Assembly (NCBI RefSeq): GCF_963855985.1
Contig: NC_087091.1
Span: 14,266,154 to 14,330,153, forward strand
DNA length: 64,000 bases
Direction: 5' to 3'
Source of the DNA: Ostrinia nubilalis
Lineage: Eukaryota; Arthropoda; Insecta; Lepidoptera; Crambidae
This document shows, in pieces, positions 33,451 to 45,069 of the stretch. Every line of letters begins with the position of its first letter. Position 1 is the first letter of the stretch. The notes beneath the pieces are model-generated. The model worked only from the letters and a program-made list of their open reading frames with translations, searched no databases and was not told the DNA's origin. The position numbers and the translations under genes were made by a program.

Positions 33451-34930
33451 TAAATAAACCATCTATTTATTAGAAAAGCGGGACATATTGGACGGGAAAG
33501 ACTTAGGCCTGGTATTAATGAAAATTAAAATTTGAAAATGTAGGTAGAGCTATTGATTTCATGGGAAACAATTTACAATACATATTGTACCGAAATATTA
33601 CAAATACAATAAGTACTATAATATACATAATAGTGTAAAAATAATTATAAAAATAGCGTTTGTGAACGACAATACAGCACGTTTATTTATAGCTCTGAAA
33701 GTTTTCCCCTTTCATTCTTTTGTTGAGTACGTTGACTGTTTTCATTGTTTTATGACAATAGATTCGTTTTCAGCATTTATTTGGTTCACGCGGTGTCGAA
33801 ATCATTAGGAAACTTCAGGTTTATCGTATAACTCAGTCAGTGCCTGAGGTATGGGAGCGGCACGGGAGGGGGTGACATTGACATATTGTGAGGTGACAGA
33901 GCATACAAAAATCTTTTTTTTTTCTAACAGGTTTAACGGCTTTGGATAGTATCCTTACGGCCAAATCTTTAGTGAGATATTTCTAGTAGTATTTTCATCC
34001 ATGAGTACTTTCTGAGTATTTATAATGGATATGAGTTGAGGATTTATGTTCTTCTGTGTCTATGTTGATTGTCTTCATAATTTTATATGAGTATTTACAA
34101 TGTACTGGTAAATATGTGGGTATGACTTCTCGTTCGCTACTATGAATGGCAAGAGGCGGGGAATATTTTCATCTTCTTGATAGATCTTCAGTAAGCCATC
34201 CATCCACTAGCAAGCATACAAATCTGAAGCCATCGATGACATTTGACGTCTCAAAAACCCACCGGTGCCGCTTCAATCCATACCACCCGTGCCGCTCCAA
34301 TCCATACTTAAGGCGAGTTAAGCTAGACCTGTAGTGACAATGATCTTAGAAAATATACTTGTATTTATTTAATAAAGGAAAAATGGTTGATGTCATCATC
34401 TACTAAGCTGTCATTAACATGAACATTTCATTATAGACTAAAGTTATTCTCATTCCAAGGCCAGATCGAATGGATGGTCAATTGTCATCTTGTAAACAAC
34501 TCTTATAAGACTATAGCTACACTATCAGCTATGTAAGTCGTGGATTTTCTTGGATTTTCTATGAGCGTGGGCACAATAAGTTATTTTATCCATTAAGGCT
34601 AAGTGTCCAGTGCTATGTAAAATATATTTCAAGTACTTAATAGCAGTAATACATTAAAATTCAAATAGAAATACTTGACATGAAGTGGTATTGCAGAGTT
34701 TTGTTTAATTTGTCTACACTCATGCTCATAATATGAACACGTTTATGGTTCATTATCCACAATTATTTCCTATTGTTTTTGGCTAAACACAAATTATAGG
34801 AAACAAAACAAAACGGCCAAACGACGCTTCAACTTTCCTACCAAGAGGTCACAATAGTCATTGTCGCAAAACAATTTCAGGTTTATTGACTCTTAGGTGT
34901 AAATTGCGAGTAAATATTATTTAGGTACTG
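33451..34930. other. Non-coding spacer
   Basis: AT-rich sequence without a supported feature. A 62-codon frame at 34146-34334 has an imperfect internal repeat of CCGTGCCGCTCCAATCCATA, not a known motif. Confidence 0.4.
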
Positions 34931-35250
34931 CGTAGGCGTGTCTCATCTTGTTAAGTGGGACTTAGACGAGACTAAAATGTGCTATCTAATATGTATTTTT
35001 TTTTCTTATGCATCTGATGTTAAGTGGTTCCCCGGTGATGGAAGAGAGCTTGTAGATATCTTTGAATTTGGTGATATTTTCTGCAGCACAATTTGTGCAG
35101 TGTATCTATGCTTTATAGTCTTGCCAAACACACTAATTTGCATTTCATGTTAGCATCTCGTGACCGGATAGTGTGATTGCACCGTAGCCGCCCATCAGTC
35201 ATGGCAGCCGATCCATGAAGATGCAAGGTGCCAATCTGGCTTGTTAAGAC
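34925..35250. repeat. Dispersed repeat, copy 2 (relative at 28.6 kb)
   Basis: It shares GTCTCATCTTGTTAAGTGGG and the following GAGACTAAAATGTG with 28660-28705, then a T-rich stretch and CTTATGCA. The 71-codon frame at 34938-35153 lies in the repeat and is not considered a gene. Confidence 0.5.
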
Positions 35251-37195
35251 TTGATTCGACCTCCTAAATAGTGCGTGACAATTCTGCACGAGATTGAGAC
35301 ATCAAAACAAAACTTATTATGGATGCATTATAATTGTAACTTATTGCTTTTCCATAACTTCAATAGTTCACACCATTCAAAAAATAAATCCTATTACTTG
35401 ACAGGCGAATCACGTGTAAGTTTTGATGGGCTTCCCAGATCCTTATTTCTAACTCTTTGTAATTACTTGGATTTCTTACTATAACATTTCTACAGCAAAA
35501 CATACTACCTATCAAATGAAAATTATGCTTGAAGTTACTAAATAAAACAATCTAACAACAACAAAGACATTTCATGCCACCTAAACCTTTTAGTATTTCA
35601 GTGGAGAGCAAAGGAATTTTAGAATGTCGTTTGCATTCAAAGGCTTTTTGAGTTTTTTATTGTCTGCTTCAAATGGAATGAAACTGCCATTATAAAAGTT
35701 AGTCCGGCTATAGCACTTTTCTCTGGCTTTTTTATACAAGAGATTTAGCACTTTTGTTGTGCCTAAAATAAATCAGCTTTAGACTTGGCAGTTGTATGAC
35801 TTCATACCATATGTATGGAGATCGAGCGCATTTATCTTACGATGAGAATTTCAAGTGTTGTGGAGTGTTAGGTAGTTTTTTATGCACCATTATGTGAGTT
35901 TTCAGACTTTCAGTGCTGAATGGAGTTCAAATGAGATGAATGAAAAGTGGCACAATACAATAAAGGTGGAAATAGACAAGTGTTTTATCGGGTGACTGCT
36001 CTTACCACTAAACGGGACTATTCCCACCTCTCGTTCCCACCACTGCAACTCCTGTGTAGCCAGGATCTACAGCTTGACCGCCACAAAAACCCAACCAATG
36101 AAGGTCAAGTTTGTCCCGGGGGAAAGTTAAACTGTCATTGGACCCGCAACGAAATTAATCAGAAGAACATAGGAGGAGTTCGAAATTAAGGTTCGACTTC
36201 CCTCCATTGCAAAGCGGATGACAGGTGACAAACAAAGGTTTAAAACCTTTAAGAAAAGATTATGCACCACGGACTATAAATTAAATTAAGGGGGCCTATC
36301 TTATGAGCAATTAGCAACTACCTGCCAATAATATTTTTCACAAAATCGCTTAAAAGCACGGAAATTTTTCCTTGTCGCGACAAGATCGGTGTAATAAATT
36401 GCGGAAACAGATGTATGTTGTATTGAATTAAGCATTATATCACGTTCATGTTTCTAAAGATCACACTCCCACAAGATATGATGGGCAGACTGCTCATGAC
36501 TGACATCATCAGTGGAACACTCGCAAAAAGGAGACGGAACTAGTTTGAATTCGTGAAGTTTATGTTTAAAGTTGCCATGTCCCGTGAGGAACTGCGACGA
36601 GCTGCTCTTACCACTACTTATGCTACAGAATCATTGGTTTCACGCTGTGTCTGTGTCCAACAATATGAGCTTCTTTAACCCTTGATTTATTCCCAGGTCC
36701 CAACTATCTCACATGATAGTCAGTCTTCATGGTTCACTCCAGGACAGACGAATGTTTTTATTTACCAAGTGGTTTCAGTCCTTGGCTGTCTCTACTATAA
36801 ATCGTATTTTAAAGCTTGTAAACAAGTAGACTGCAGTTTGTTGCAACAGAACTGAACCAAAAAAGTACGGATTTTTTCGTTTAGTTCTGCTAAAGAATTT
36901 AAGTAAAAAAACAGCAAGGTCATTTCCTTCAAAAGTTAACATCTTGGCACGAGCACCCGATCTGAGAAACATCTAAAATGTATAGAAAAGAAATTATAGT
37001 GTAATAACACTTAACTTTTATTGTAACCGTGAACAAGACCGGCTTATTAGATTTTTATTTCGGTCTGTCGAAGGGCGAACTATAAAGTTTTATGAGCTTT
37101 AGGCGTTTTTTATTTTCTCGCCGCATGAAAATTTTGGGATCCATGAAACGTGTACGTGTTTGGAATGAAACTATGTAACGTCATTTATTATTTAT
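35251..37195. other. Spacer with a GC-richer block of unknown origin
   Basis: Positions about 35940-36240 are richer in GC and hold an 80-codon frame (35947-36189) containing CPGGKLNCHWTRNEINQ. Together with 36470-36610 this could be the relic of a retroelement, but I cannot assign it. The rest is AT-rich and featureless. Confidence 0.3.
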
Positions 37196-37542
37196 TTTAT
37201 TTTTCTTTATTCAGAAAATTTTCATTGTCAGGACAAAAACAAATCAATCAAACTTTACTTTTTTTTAGTAATTTTTGGCTAATATCCTTGATTTAGTTTG
37301 TTGATCTTGATTGAAATCCGTAAATCGACTAGGTATATTCTCTATAATATGAAAAGTGATGGGCACTACTTATCTAACCTTATTAATGTTATACTCATAT
37401 TATGCTTGTATCACAAGTGGGTTCACCACAATAGTCCTGCGGCGGTAGGGTTCGAACCCGCGTCGCGTTTCTCGGATCTCGAGTCAGCAAGTATGACACC
37501 TTCACCATCAATTCTGTGCTGTTGTTTTAAATGCCCTAACGC

Positions 37543-37691
37543 CCTCATTCACAAACATTACTATGAGGACTCACAGTGCGCGTGGACGCACAAGGTGACA
37601 CACGAACCAATCACAAAGCTCTATTTAACGCTGCCGCGCTGTGCGTTCGATTTGCTGTTTCACTTAAGCAAGTATCGTTTGTGAATACGGG
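37543..37691. mobile_element. Small inverted-repeat element (MITE)
   Basis: The inverted ends are CCTCATTCACAAACATTACT at the left and the near complement AGTATCGTTTGTGAATACGG at the right, about 149 bp in all. The interior is GC-rich. It explains the second half of the apparent 128-codon frame at 37298-37684. Confidence 0.6.
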
Positions 37692-37699
37692 TGTAAGTG

Positions 37700-39000
37700 T
37701 TTGACGAAGTTTCTTTCCTAAGTAAGCCATCTAAATTAAATCCTTACGAAGACGGTCGATCGCAGATAGGGTTGCCAGTTTTGCCAGGTTGCGTTTGTTC
37801 CGAGTCACGGTCACACAGTTTCTTCTTAGTCAAACGTGTAACAAAACAATTGTTTACCTGAAACAAAAATACGCGTGTTAAAAGCATTTCCATGTTAAGA
37901 GTTAGGTACATTTTGTTTATTCAGTATTTTTTGTAATATTTTTTCGGTAGTACCGTTTTTGAAATCTTTTTCTTACATTATAGATACAATACAATTACCT
38001 AGGTACAGGCATTATCCATCCAGAGTTTAAATGGTCCGAGAATTGCTTAATTCTATAAAATTTTTACATATTAAAATTCATTACCCACGAAGAGCTTTGT
38101 GTTGTGCATTTCTTTAAAATATGTTTCCTTATTTATAACTTAAATACCCACACATTTTCACTTAAAGTCGCGTAAAAGTCCAACTTAATAGTTTATTTTA
38201 TAACTTTGCCGACTAGAATTTATTCGAATATCTCTCGGATGTGAATATCAAGCTGTAAAATGTTTACAACTGTTTCACGAGCGTATGTCAGACTAGATTG
38301 CACCTCCATGGATAAAACTTTTTGATAACATTGTGACTTTTTTGTCACCGTACATATTAACAGTACTTTATATCTTTCTCTTTTACACTTTTATAAAGAG
38401 AATAATAAGAGAGACAACAGTACTTAATCATGGAGAGACATACTGTCACGGTGACAAATGTGCGCGCGTCTTTACACAGATTTTAGGAACATTTTTATTT
38501 TATTTTTAAAACCGCTGTTTGCGTTGGTGGATTGCGCATTTGTGAAAATGAAAGTTAAAAATATTGTTCACCTCTAATTTTTTTGTGCTTCTAGTAAAGC
38601 TCATTAATTTTGGTTGTGTTTAATTACCTAATTAGTTACGTTTGAAGTAAATAAATTAAATACATCGAAAATCAGAAAATCAGAATCGAAATCAGAGTAG
38701 GTAGGGACGTTAATTTTTATAGCAATATCGCATCTATTTCAACTGCCAAATAAGATACTATAAAATTAACTATATGTACGTGTCTACATACTAATTTAAC
38801 AGCTTACTTGTAATTAATATCTGTGCAACTTGTATACTTAATTACAAGTTACAAGGACAGACATAGTATAATACGAGTATACGCCTGTAGACGATACCAA
38901 TATGGTTACGTAATTGAAAGGATTAATTGGTTAGCACATATTATACTGTATCAAAGATCAAAGCAAATTATGTAGGTATATCGAAATATATTGCTTTAAT
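37700..39000. other. Non-coding spacer
   Basis: AT-rich. A weak inverted pairing (TTTGTCACCGT with ACGGTGACAAA) frames about 38340-38460 and may be a decayed MITE. No coding sequence was seen. Confidence 0.4.
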
Positions 39001-39003
39001 CTT

Positions 39004-39100
39004 TGTTATACTTTTTTTTTTATGTGATAGGAGGCAAACGAGCAGACGGATCACCTGATGGTAAGTGATTACCGTCGCCCATAGACACCCGCAGACTTAT
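39004..39100 (+). repeat. Retroelement 3' fragment
   Basis: The phrases GGAGGCAAACGAGCAGACGG and GATGGTAAGTGATTACCGTC are, from memory, characteristic of an abundant lepidopteran SINE/LINE 3' region. Only a fragment is present. Confidence 0.45.
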
Positions 39101-39544
39101 ACTTAGTATAGGTATGTGTACTCGGTATTAACATTCTAGATACCTTGCTAATATTACCAAAATACTAGTAATACTCATTACCTACAAGTACCAACTATGA
39201 AAGTCAAAATCTTAGCGAGACGACCATTTCTTACGTACTTTTATCTTTTAAAGGCACTTAAAGCTTTGATAACAATTAAAAATCGTTTAAACAGATTTTA
39301 TTGAAGAAAATAAACATTTTTTTATATACACATATTACCTATACTTTAACACTAAATTATATTTCCTTACAAAAAGTACGCCCTTTAAAACTAGTGCAAC
39401 TAGTGCTCAACGCATGTGTAACTACTCGTACCTATACGGGACAATTCAAATGGTTGCCACATTAGTAGATTACACTTATTATTAATTATGAAAATGTAAG
39501 TGTAATTGCGTTGTTTCACTATTCACCTTTCGTTCAGCTCAGAG

Positions 39545-39662
39545 GGCTTAGTGTGAGTTTATATCAAACGTCGTCACTAGTAAGCGCATAAAAAATATCA
39601 TTAAATGTATGACGGATTGTACAGCGTCCCTAGCGGAAACTTTCAAGAACTAAAATTTTCAT
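39545..39662. repeat. Fragment of the MITE family seen at 55.5 kb
   Basis: The interior matches 55515-55679 (TGTATGACGGATTGTACAGC, TAGCGG and ACTTTCAAGA). The ends are lost. Confidence 0.5.
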
Positions 39663-39669
39663 ATAGGTA

Positions 39670-40167
39670 CACTCGGCATCAAATAAATCGCACCTACCGC
39701 GACAAGCACTTATCAAACGTATGCATCCCCACTTCCCACCAACATTGGTACCATTTGAAAGCCTAGTTCTAAACTTTATTTCATTAAAGGAAAGGTTTTT
39801 ACCCCAAAAATGTGTCTTTACAAGGATCCAGAGTTCAGTTCTTCAAAAAATAGGTAGTTACGCTATAGCCATTTTTTATGACTATAAAACTGTTAAGTTG
39901 GGATTAATCGCTATCCATCTGTTAAAGAGTTTTATAACCATAAAAATTGGTCTAATTGATCCCAGAGGTGAGCCCAAAGTGAGGTCTATTTTCAAGTCAC
40001 ATTTATGGTATATGTTAATCATTTATTTAGAAATAAAATGTATTTTTCTTTAAGGATATTTATTGGGCTTTCAAATAACACCAATGTTTTTGGGGTACCA
40101 TGATTGTGTCAGAAGAAAATCTTTAAAGTTCGCGTCGCGGAAGGTGCGGTTTATTTGATGTTGAGTG
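39670..40167. mobile_element. TA-flanked inverted-repeat transposon
   Basis: Inverted termini of about 26 bp begin CACTCGGCATCAAATAAATC, and the right end mirrors this with a few changes (GATTTATTTGATG-like). Both sides are flanked by TA, consistent with a mariner-like target. The 498-bp interior, with frames of 110 and 83 codons, shows no transposase motif. Confidence 0.7.
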
Positions 40168-40571
40168 TATTTTTTAACGCGCTCACTAGTGAGGACGTTT
40201 CTTTGATGTAAACTTACCTTTTTGCCCCTCACTACGATTGGCAGTTGCATGGAAATTGAAACGTTCGCTTGATTGATGACAGCTCTACATGACTGGATTT
40301 CTGCTATGGCCGACGAAGCCACGTGAAATTCACTATGATGTCACAGTCAGATAAGAGCAGCTAACCTAACTATTCTTCGTCCTAGGTCTATTATATTGGA
40401 CGTGCTGGAAATAGTTTCACTGGGATGAAATTTGATAAAACAATTTTCAACAAACAACATTATTTAAACAAAGTCTCTGATACTAAGTAGCTAGAATTGA
40501 TCCTAGCGATTATAAAAAGAAACTATGCCATAGTACCTGTACCTATATTCTAATTCGTCATAAGGGGGTGA

Positions 40572-40688
40572 CCCCTTACTAATAAAAGTTACACCATAGT
40601 TGAACCCTGTTTTAAAGTGACTTTTAGTATGGAAGTGTCACTTTAAAACGGAGTTTAACTAGGGTGTAACTACTTATTAATAAGGGGG
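40572..40688. mobile_element. Foldback MITE
   Basis: A roughly 117-bp imperfect palindrome with ends CCCCTTACTAATAA / TTATTAATAAGGGGG and an inner arm match of TTTTAAAGTGAC. It is a relative of the foldback at 3057-3208 by its ends. Confidence 0.65.
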
Positions 40689-40699
40689 ATAGTGTGGTT

Positions 40700-41426
40700 T
40701 ATACAGGGGCAGGTATAGGCTAACTTGCGACGCAATGCATGTCAGTGTATTTATTAATTTGTAATGGATCTTTTATTTTTTTTAAGCATTGAAACTCATA
40801 AAAGTAATTTATTTCTGCTTGGTAGGTAATGCTAATGGGCTTTTAAAAAGCCTTTTAACGTCCAAGTATCAATTTAACTACCACTGCTTCGGGACCATAA
40901 ATAGTCCAGTATTGAATACTGTGAAAGTAATATTTTTCATTTATAAAAAGATAAATGTGCTAGCTGTACTTTTTGGACCCGTTCCCCGTAAATGTGTTCG
41001 ATATTACATCCTCGGGGAGCGGACTTTTGCGGCGTTTGTTCTTTTAATACAAATAGCAGGCTTCGGCGGTTTCCCCTTTATCGTCGTAAACCGAAGGTAA
41101 TGGACCACTTATCCTGTGGTGCTTGGGATAAGTTTTTCTCACGCATTTCCGAATTCGGATATCTGGGTTATTTTTTCAGATTGTATGTAGAATTTTAGTT
41201 TTCACACTTAAATCACTTGAAACCCTGGGAAAATACCCTGGCATATTTTTACACAAACCTACTTTTTGAAACGACAACTTGCGCTCGTTAATCTATCTGT
41301 GATAGACCAATTTACATGCAGGCGAAACCGCTGGGTTATTTTCATATATTTTTCTTTGTAAAGTCAAAGTTAAAAAAGACGAAAGATCCGGTTTGATTTA
41401 AGTACCTATATTTATGCAAGTTTTAA
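40700..41426. other. Non-coding spacer
   Basis: Two overlapping frames (40789-41100 and 40992-41198) use low-complexity sequence and lack motifs. I see no supported feature. Confidence 0.4.
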
Positions 41427-44127
41427 TTAAGGCTTGGTATTTCTGCTAAAGTAGGTATTTCGCGCTGTCAAAATCTGCGCGCGCAATACTTCGCCGAAGA
41501 CAGCGCGCCAAAGAGCTCTCGCGGCTACACAGTATAGAAATACGCAGTTTGGAAATACGCAGTTGGTTAGGTTAGGTTGACTTCCTTCCGTTCAAGCGTC
41601 ACACTCACAGCACTTTCTAATACAAATCATATCCAAGTGATACAAATTAAAACAACTTTCAAAATTTTTGGGAATATATTTTAGAATCGAATAAATATAG
41701 AATATAACTGCCAAAGTAAACACGGTTCAAAGAGGCGTGGCGTCACTCGACCTTCCGGAAGTTCCGCGCCGGCTAAAAGTATTCAAGATTACGTCACCCG
41801 ACCTATCGGTAGATCCTCGGGAGCTTGAGCGATTGGAAAAACATTTTATGATCAGTTACTCGTAGTAGCGATTATTTAGAGCTTGGATAATAAATTATAG
41901 TTGTTGCAATTCACAAAGCTTTGCATGTGGTTAATTACATTAATCAGTACACGCATCAATTTTGTTCAGTCTTTTTGTTTATTAATAAATAAAAATATCA
42001 TACTAAAATTGCATACATATTTGTTTGTATTGGTCTGGGTGTTTTCTTTCCATAATTTATGTATAACGTATGTACGGGGCTCTGTATCGAAAATCACTAT
42101 GAGCAATAAGCATCACACACGGTTACCTGGAGTGCATTACCGCAGCAAAAAGCTTGCCATCTTAAATGAACGCTATAATATCGAGGTTTCGTCAGTACAG
42201 TTGCGAACAAAGGTGTTTGTGTAGTGTAGTTGAGTTCGATGGGTGCCGGGAATAAAGCCACAATCGACAAAACACAATTTTACAGGAGAAGAGATTTAGT
42301 GTCAATTTTGAATAATTCTAAACTACGAGGCGTATCAAAACGGTTTGTATATCAAAGGATGCGTTATTTTTTCTGGAGTAACATTTAATGTGCATAAGGT
42401 TATAGTGTTTAGAATATACTTTAAAAAGGTAGAAATACATATTGCCGCTTCATACATTGAAAGTCGGTTCCGTAAGAGTCCATTGTGGTTTTATTCCGGT
42501 AAAAAGTGTGCAATTAATCAAACAGCAATAGTGTATTGCAACCTCGGGCGCTGATCTGAAGGATACAGTAATAGCCGTTTGCTTGTGGAAGATTTAAATA
42601 AAAGTTTTAACATTGTATATGGCACGATTATTCCGGTCAACAAATTTTAAATGATGAATGGGAATAACGATTCAATATCCATAGTGCTTTTGGTAAATCA
42701 GGCAGTTTCAAAGATACAATTCTGAATAAAATTCAATAGGTGTATAGGGACCCGCAGTTTACTAAAATCACTTAATCGGAAAACTGCTGCTATGGCTATT
42801 GCGGCTTTGTTCCAGGCACCCATCGAGTTGAGAGGTCAGATTATTGAAATAATAAAACGAACATTTTATTTTTTAAATACATTTTAAAAATAATTTACAT
42901 TACAGATAACAATGAGAGGATGACATTGCAAGGTGGTGCCAGTCCAGTCTTAAATCCGTTGATATATGCTGCATCTGCCATGTTTTTGGCTAAAAGATTC
43001 TTCTATCTTGCAGTTTAGACTTTTATTACAGACCTCAGACAGTATTTTTGGAAAACTTTTACGCATGGTGGAGGAAGGGACGCTCTAGAGACTCAAGTCT
43101 AGAAGGAGTCACATGAACTCTAAGTTTTAAATCCGTTGACATCTGCTGCATCTGCCATCTTTTTGGCTAGAAGATTCTTCTATCTTGCAGCTTAGACCTT
43201 TAGCTACAGACCTTAGACAGTATTTTTGTGAAAATTCTTACGCATGGTGGAGGAAGGGACGCTCTAGAGACTCAAGTCTACAAGGAGTCATATGAACTCC
43301 AGTTTTAAATCCGTTGACATCTGCTGCATCTGCCATCTTTTTGGCTAGAAGATTCTTCTATCTTACAGCTTAGACCTTTAGCTACAGACCTTAGATAGTA
43401 TTTTTTATTATTTATTTGTGTCAGTGTGCTCTTCTAAAGAGTGTAAGACGATTGTATGTAGGTACTATTAAAATGTAATTTTAACTCATTGGTTTTGTCT
43501 CATATTTGAGGAATGTACTATGTATCATGAGTAGAGTCTTCGTTTAAAAGGATGCGAACGATTTAAATTTCAATAGGTAGACAAAATTGATAATTTTTAA
43601 TTATCAAAAATTTAAGCTTTCTCCAGTAACACTGATATTATTATACTGTGACTCATCAAAGTCATCATTGTCAAAAATATTGACAAATCGCGAACTGTCA
43701 CGGCCAAAAAACTGACACGCGTCCGTCCTCCGTAAGCGCCACCGCGCGACTGATTGAGATTGTCCAAGCCGTCATGGACGATTTTTTCCACATTTTTTAA
43801 CATAGTAACTAAATAAGACGCAATATAAAAATTTCATCCGTTAAAAGCCCTCAAGTTATTTCTGAACTTTAGTTTAGTAAAAGATTTAGAATCTCAAATC
43901 GCTTATTTTAAAAATAAAACCATAAATAGAAAACGAATAGAGGTAACTTTGGGAATTTATTCTATCGAGTCAACTTCATCAAATCGTGTTTCCATCCGTT
44001 AATAGCCCTAGAAAATATCCTCAACTATGCCCAATAAAAATCTTAGCCTTTAATTTTACTGTTTAGTACCTCAAAAATGAAAAATGAAAACCTCATTTTC
44101 GCCATTTTCTCTGCTACCCGGCCTTAA
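41427..44127 (+). mobile_element. TTAA-flanked non-autonomous transposon, copy C
   Basis: TTAA flanks both ends, and the same left (GGCTTGGTATTTCTGC) and right (CTACCCGGCC) termini as copy A are present. Homology to copy A is near identical over long stretches. Copy C retains about 95 bp missing in A (about 41953-42050), has only two 178-bp units, and carries an extra inverted-repeat insertion (42239-42828). The 63-codon minus-strand frame at 43612-43803 matches copy A exactly in sequence as read. High similarity implies recent activity driven by a transposase located elsewhere. Confidence 0.75.
42239..42828. mobile_element. Inverted-repeat insertion in copy C
   Basis: The termini are CGATGGGTGCC followed by GGAATAAAGCC, mirrored by GGCTTTGTTCC and GGCACCCATCG. 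Comparison with copy A (GTATTTGAGTTGAGAG) shows the empty site and a short duplication of AGTT or GAGTT. About 590 bp, with no transposase. The 69-codon frame at 42345-42554 is unassigned. Confidence 0.7.
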
Positions 44128-44139
44128 GTACTTAAGTAA

Positions 44140-44210
44140 GTGTTAGGGGCAGCGCAGGATCGGTTGTTATGGAAATCCTTGTCCAGCAGTGGACGTCATT
44201 TGGCTGAAAT
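44140..44210 (+). pseudogene. LINE tail fragment
   Basis: The frame reads LGAAQDRLLWKSLSSSGRH, the last residues of the LINE reverse transcriptase tail, immediately after copy C. Confidence 0.5.
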
Positions 44211-44532
44211 GAAAGAACTTATGGACTATTTCACTAAATTGTTTTTCTGTCTCCAACTTTCCGTCAAAGAAAACAAAAATCTATTAGTTAAACTAACAGT
44301 GCAAAGTACGAGCGAACTTTGCAGTGCTAATTAATTGCTTTACTGACTTCACTCAAGATGAAAACTAACTTTTGCTCGGTTTATTTCAAAACAGCAAGAT
44401 GTAATTAGTCTGGCTTTGACTGTCAACTACATTTACTCCCTTGAATAGTAAAGTTTGGTATTACAATTTAATACTATATCCAGACCCTATCTAACTTAGG
44501 TTTCATATTTAATGCCAATACACAAATGATAA

Positions 44533-45062
44533 GGGGTCATCCATAAAGTACGTCACACGTAAAGAGGGGGGAGGGGGTCGACAAAGTGTGACATGGTGTG
44601 ACAAGGGTTGGGAGGGGTCCTAAGTTTCATGACATCACATTTCAAAATCTAATATATCTAGAGGTACTAATCGCGTAATTTGAAATAGAAATTAAACTAA
44701 AAAATACCCCCACCACTTAAGCACAACTCTGTCGAAGTCGAAAACCTAGGAGAGTTTTAATGGGCAACCAATAAAGCCATTAAATCAATAAAACCTTTTG
44801 TAGGAATTATTTCAGATTTAAAATCTAATTCTACTGGCCTATAATGCTGCCAAACGCACCGTACCTCGCGCGTGATTTTATTGTTTCTATTTGTTGCTAT
44901 TTTTTTGATAAGTAATTTAATAATTTTTCGATGTGAAATTGCAAAACATGTGACGTCACACTAGGGAGGGGGGGGGTCTTAGAAATGTGACCACCTGTGA
45001 CAAGGACGGGGGAGGGGTTAAAAAATCATGAAATTCGTGTGACGTACTTTATGGATGGCCCC
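44533..45062. mobile_element. Inverted-repeat transposon (CATCCATAAAGTACGTCA family)
   Basis: The ends are GGGGTCATCCATAAAGTACG and the complement of GGGGCCATCCATAAAGTACG, about 26 bp with one mismatch. G-rich blocks (GGGGGGAGGGGG-like) lie just inside each end. The length is 530 bp and there is no coding content. I have seen similar ends in many insect genomes, but I cannot fix the superfamily. Confidence 0.7.
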
Positions 45063-45069
45063 TAAATCT

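Noticed and set aside
36775..36972. 65-codon minus-strand frame
   Set aside because: Low-complexity, no motif and no support from repeats or splice-like context.
37449..37459. GGTTCGAACCC resembling a tRNA B box
   Set aside because: No matching A box at proper spacing and no cloverleaf. The word is palindromic, so even orientation is unclear. At most it is a SINE relic.
37298..37684. 128-codon frame
   Set aside because: Its second half is a MITE with paired ends, so the frame is accidental.
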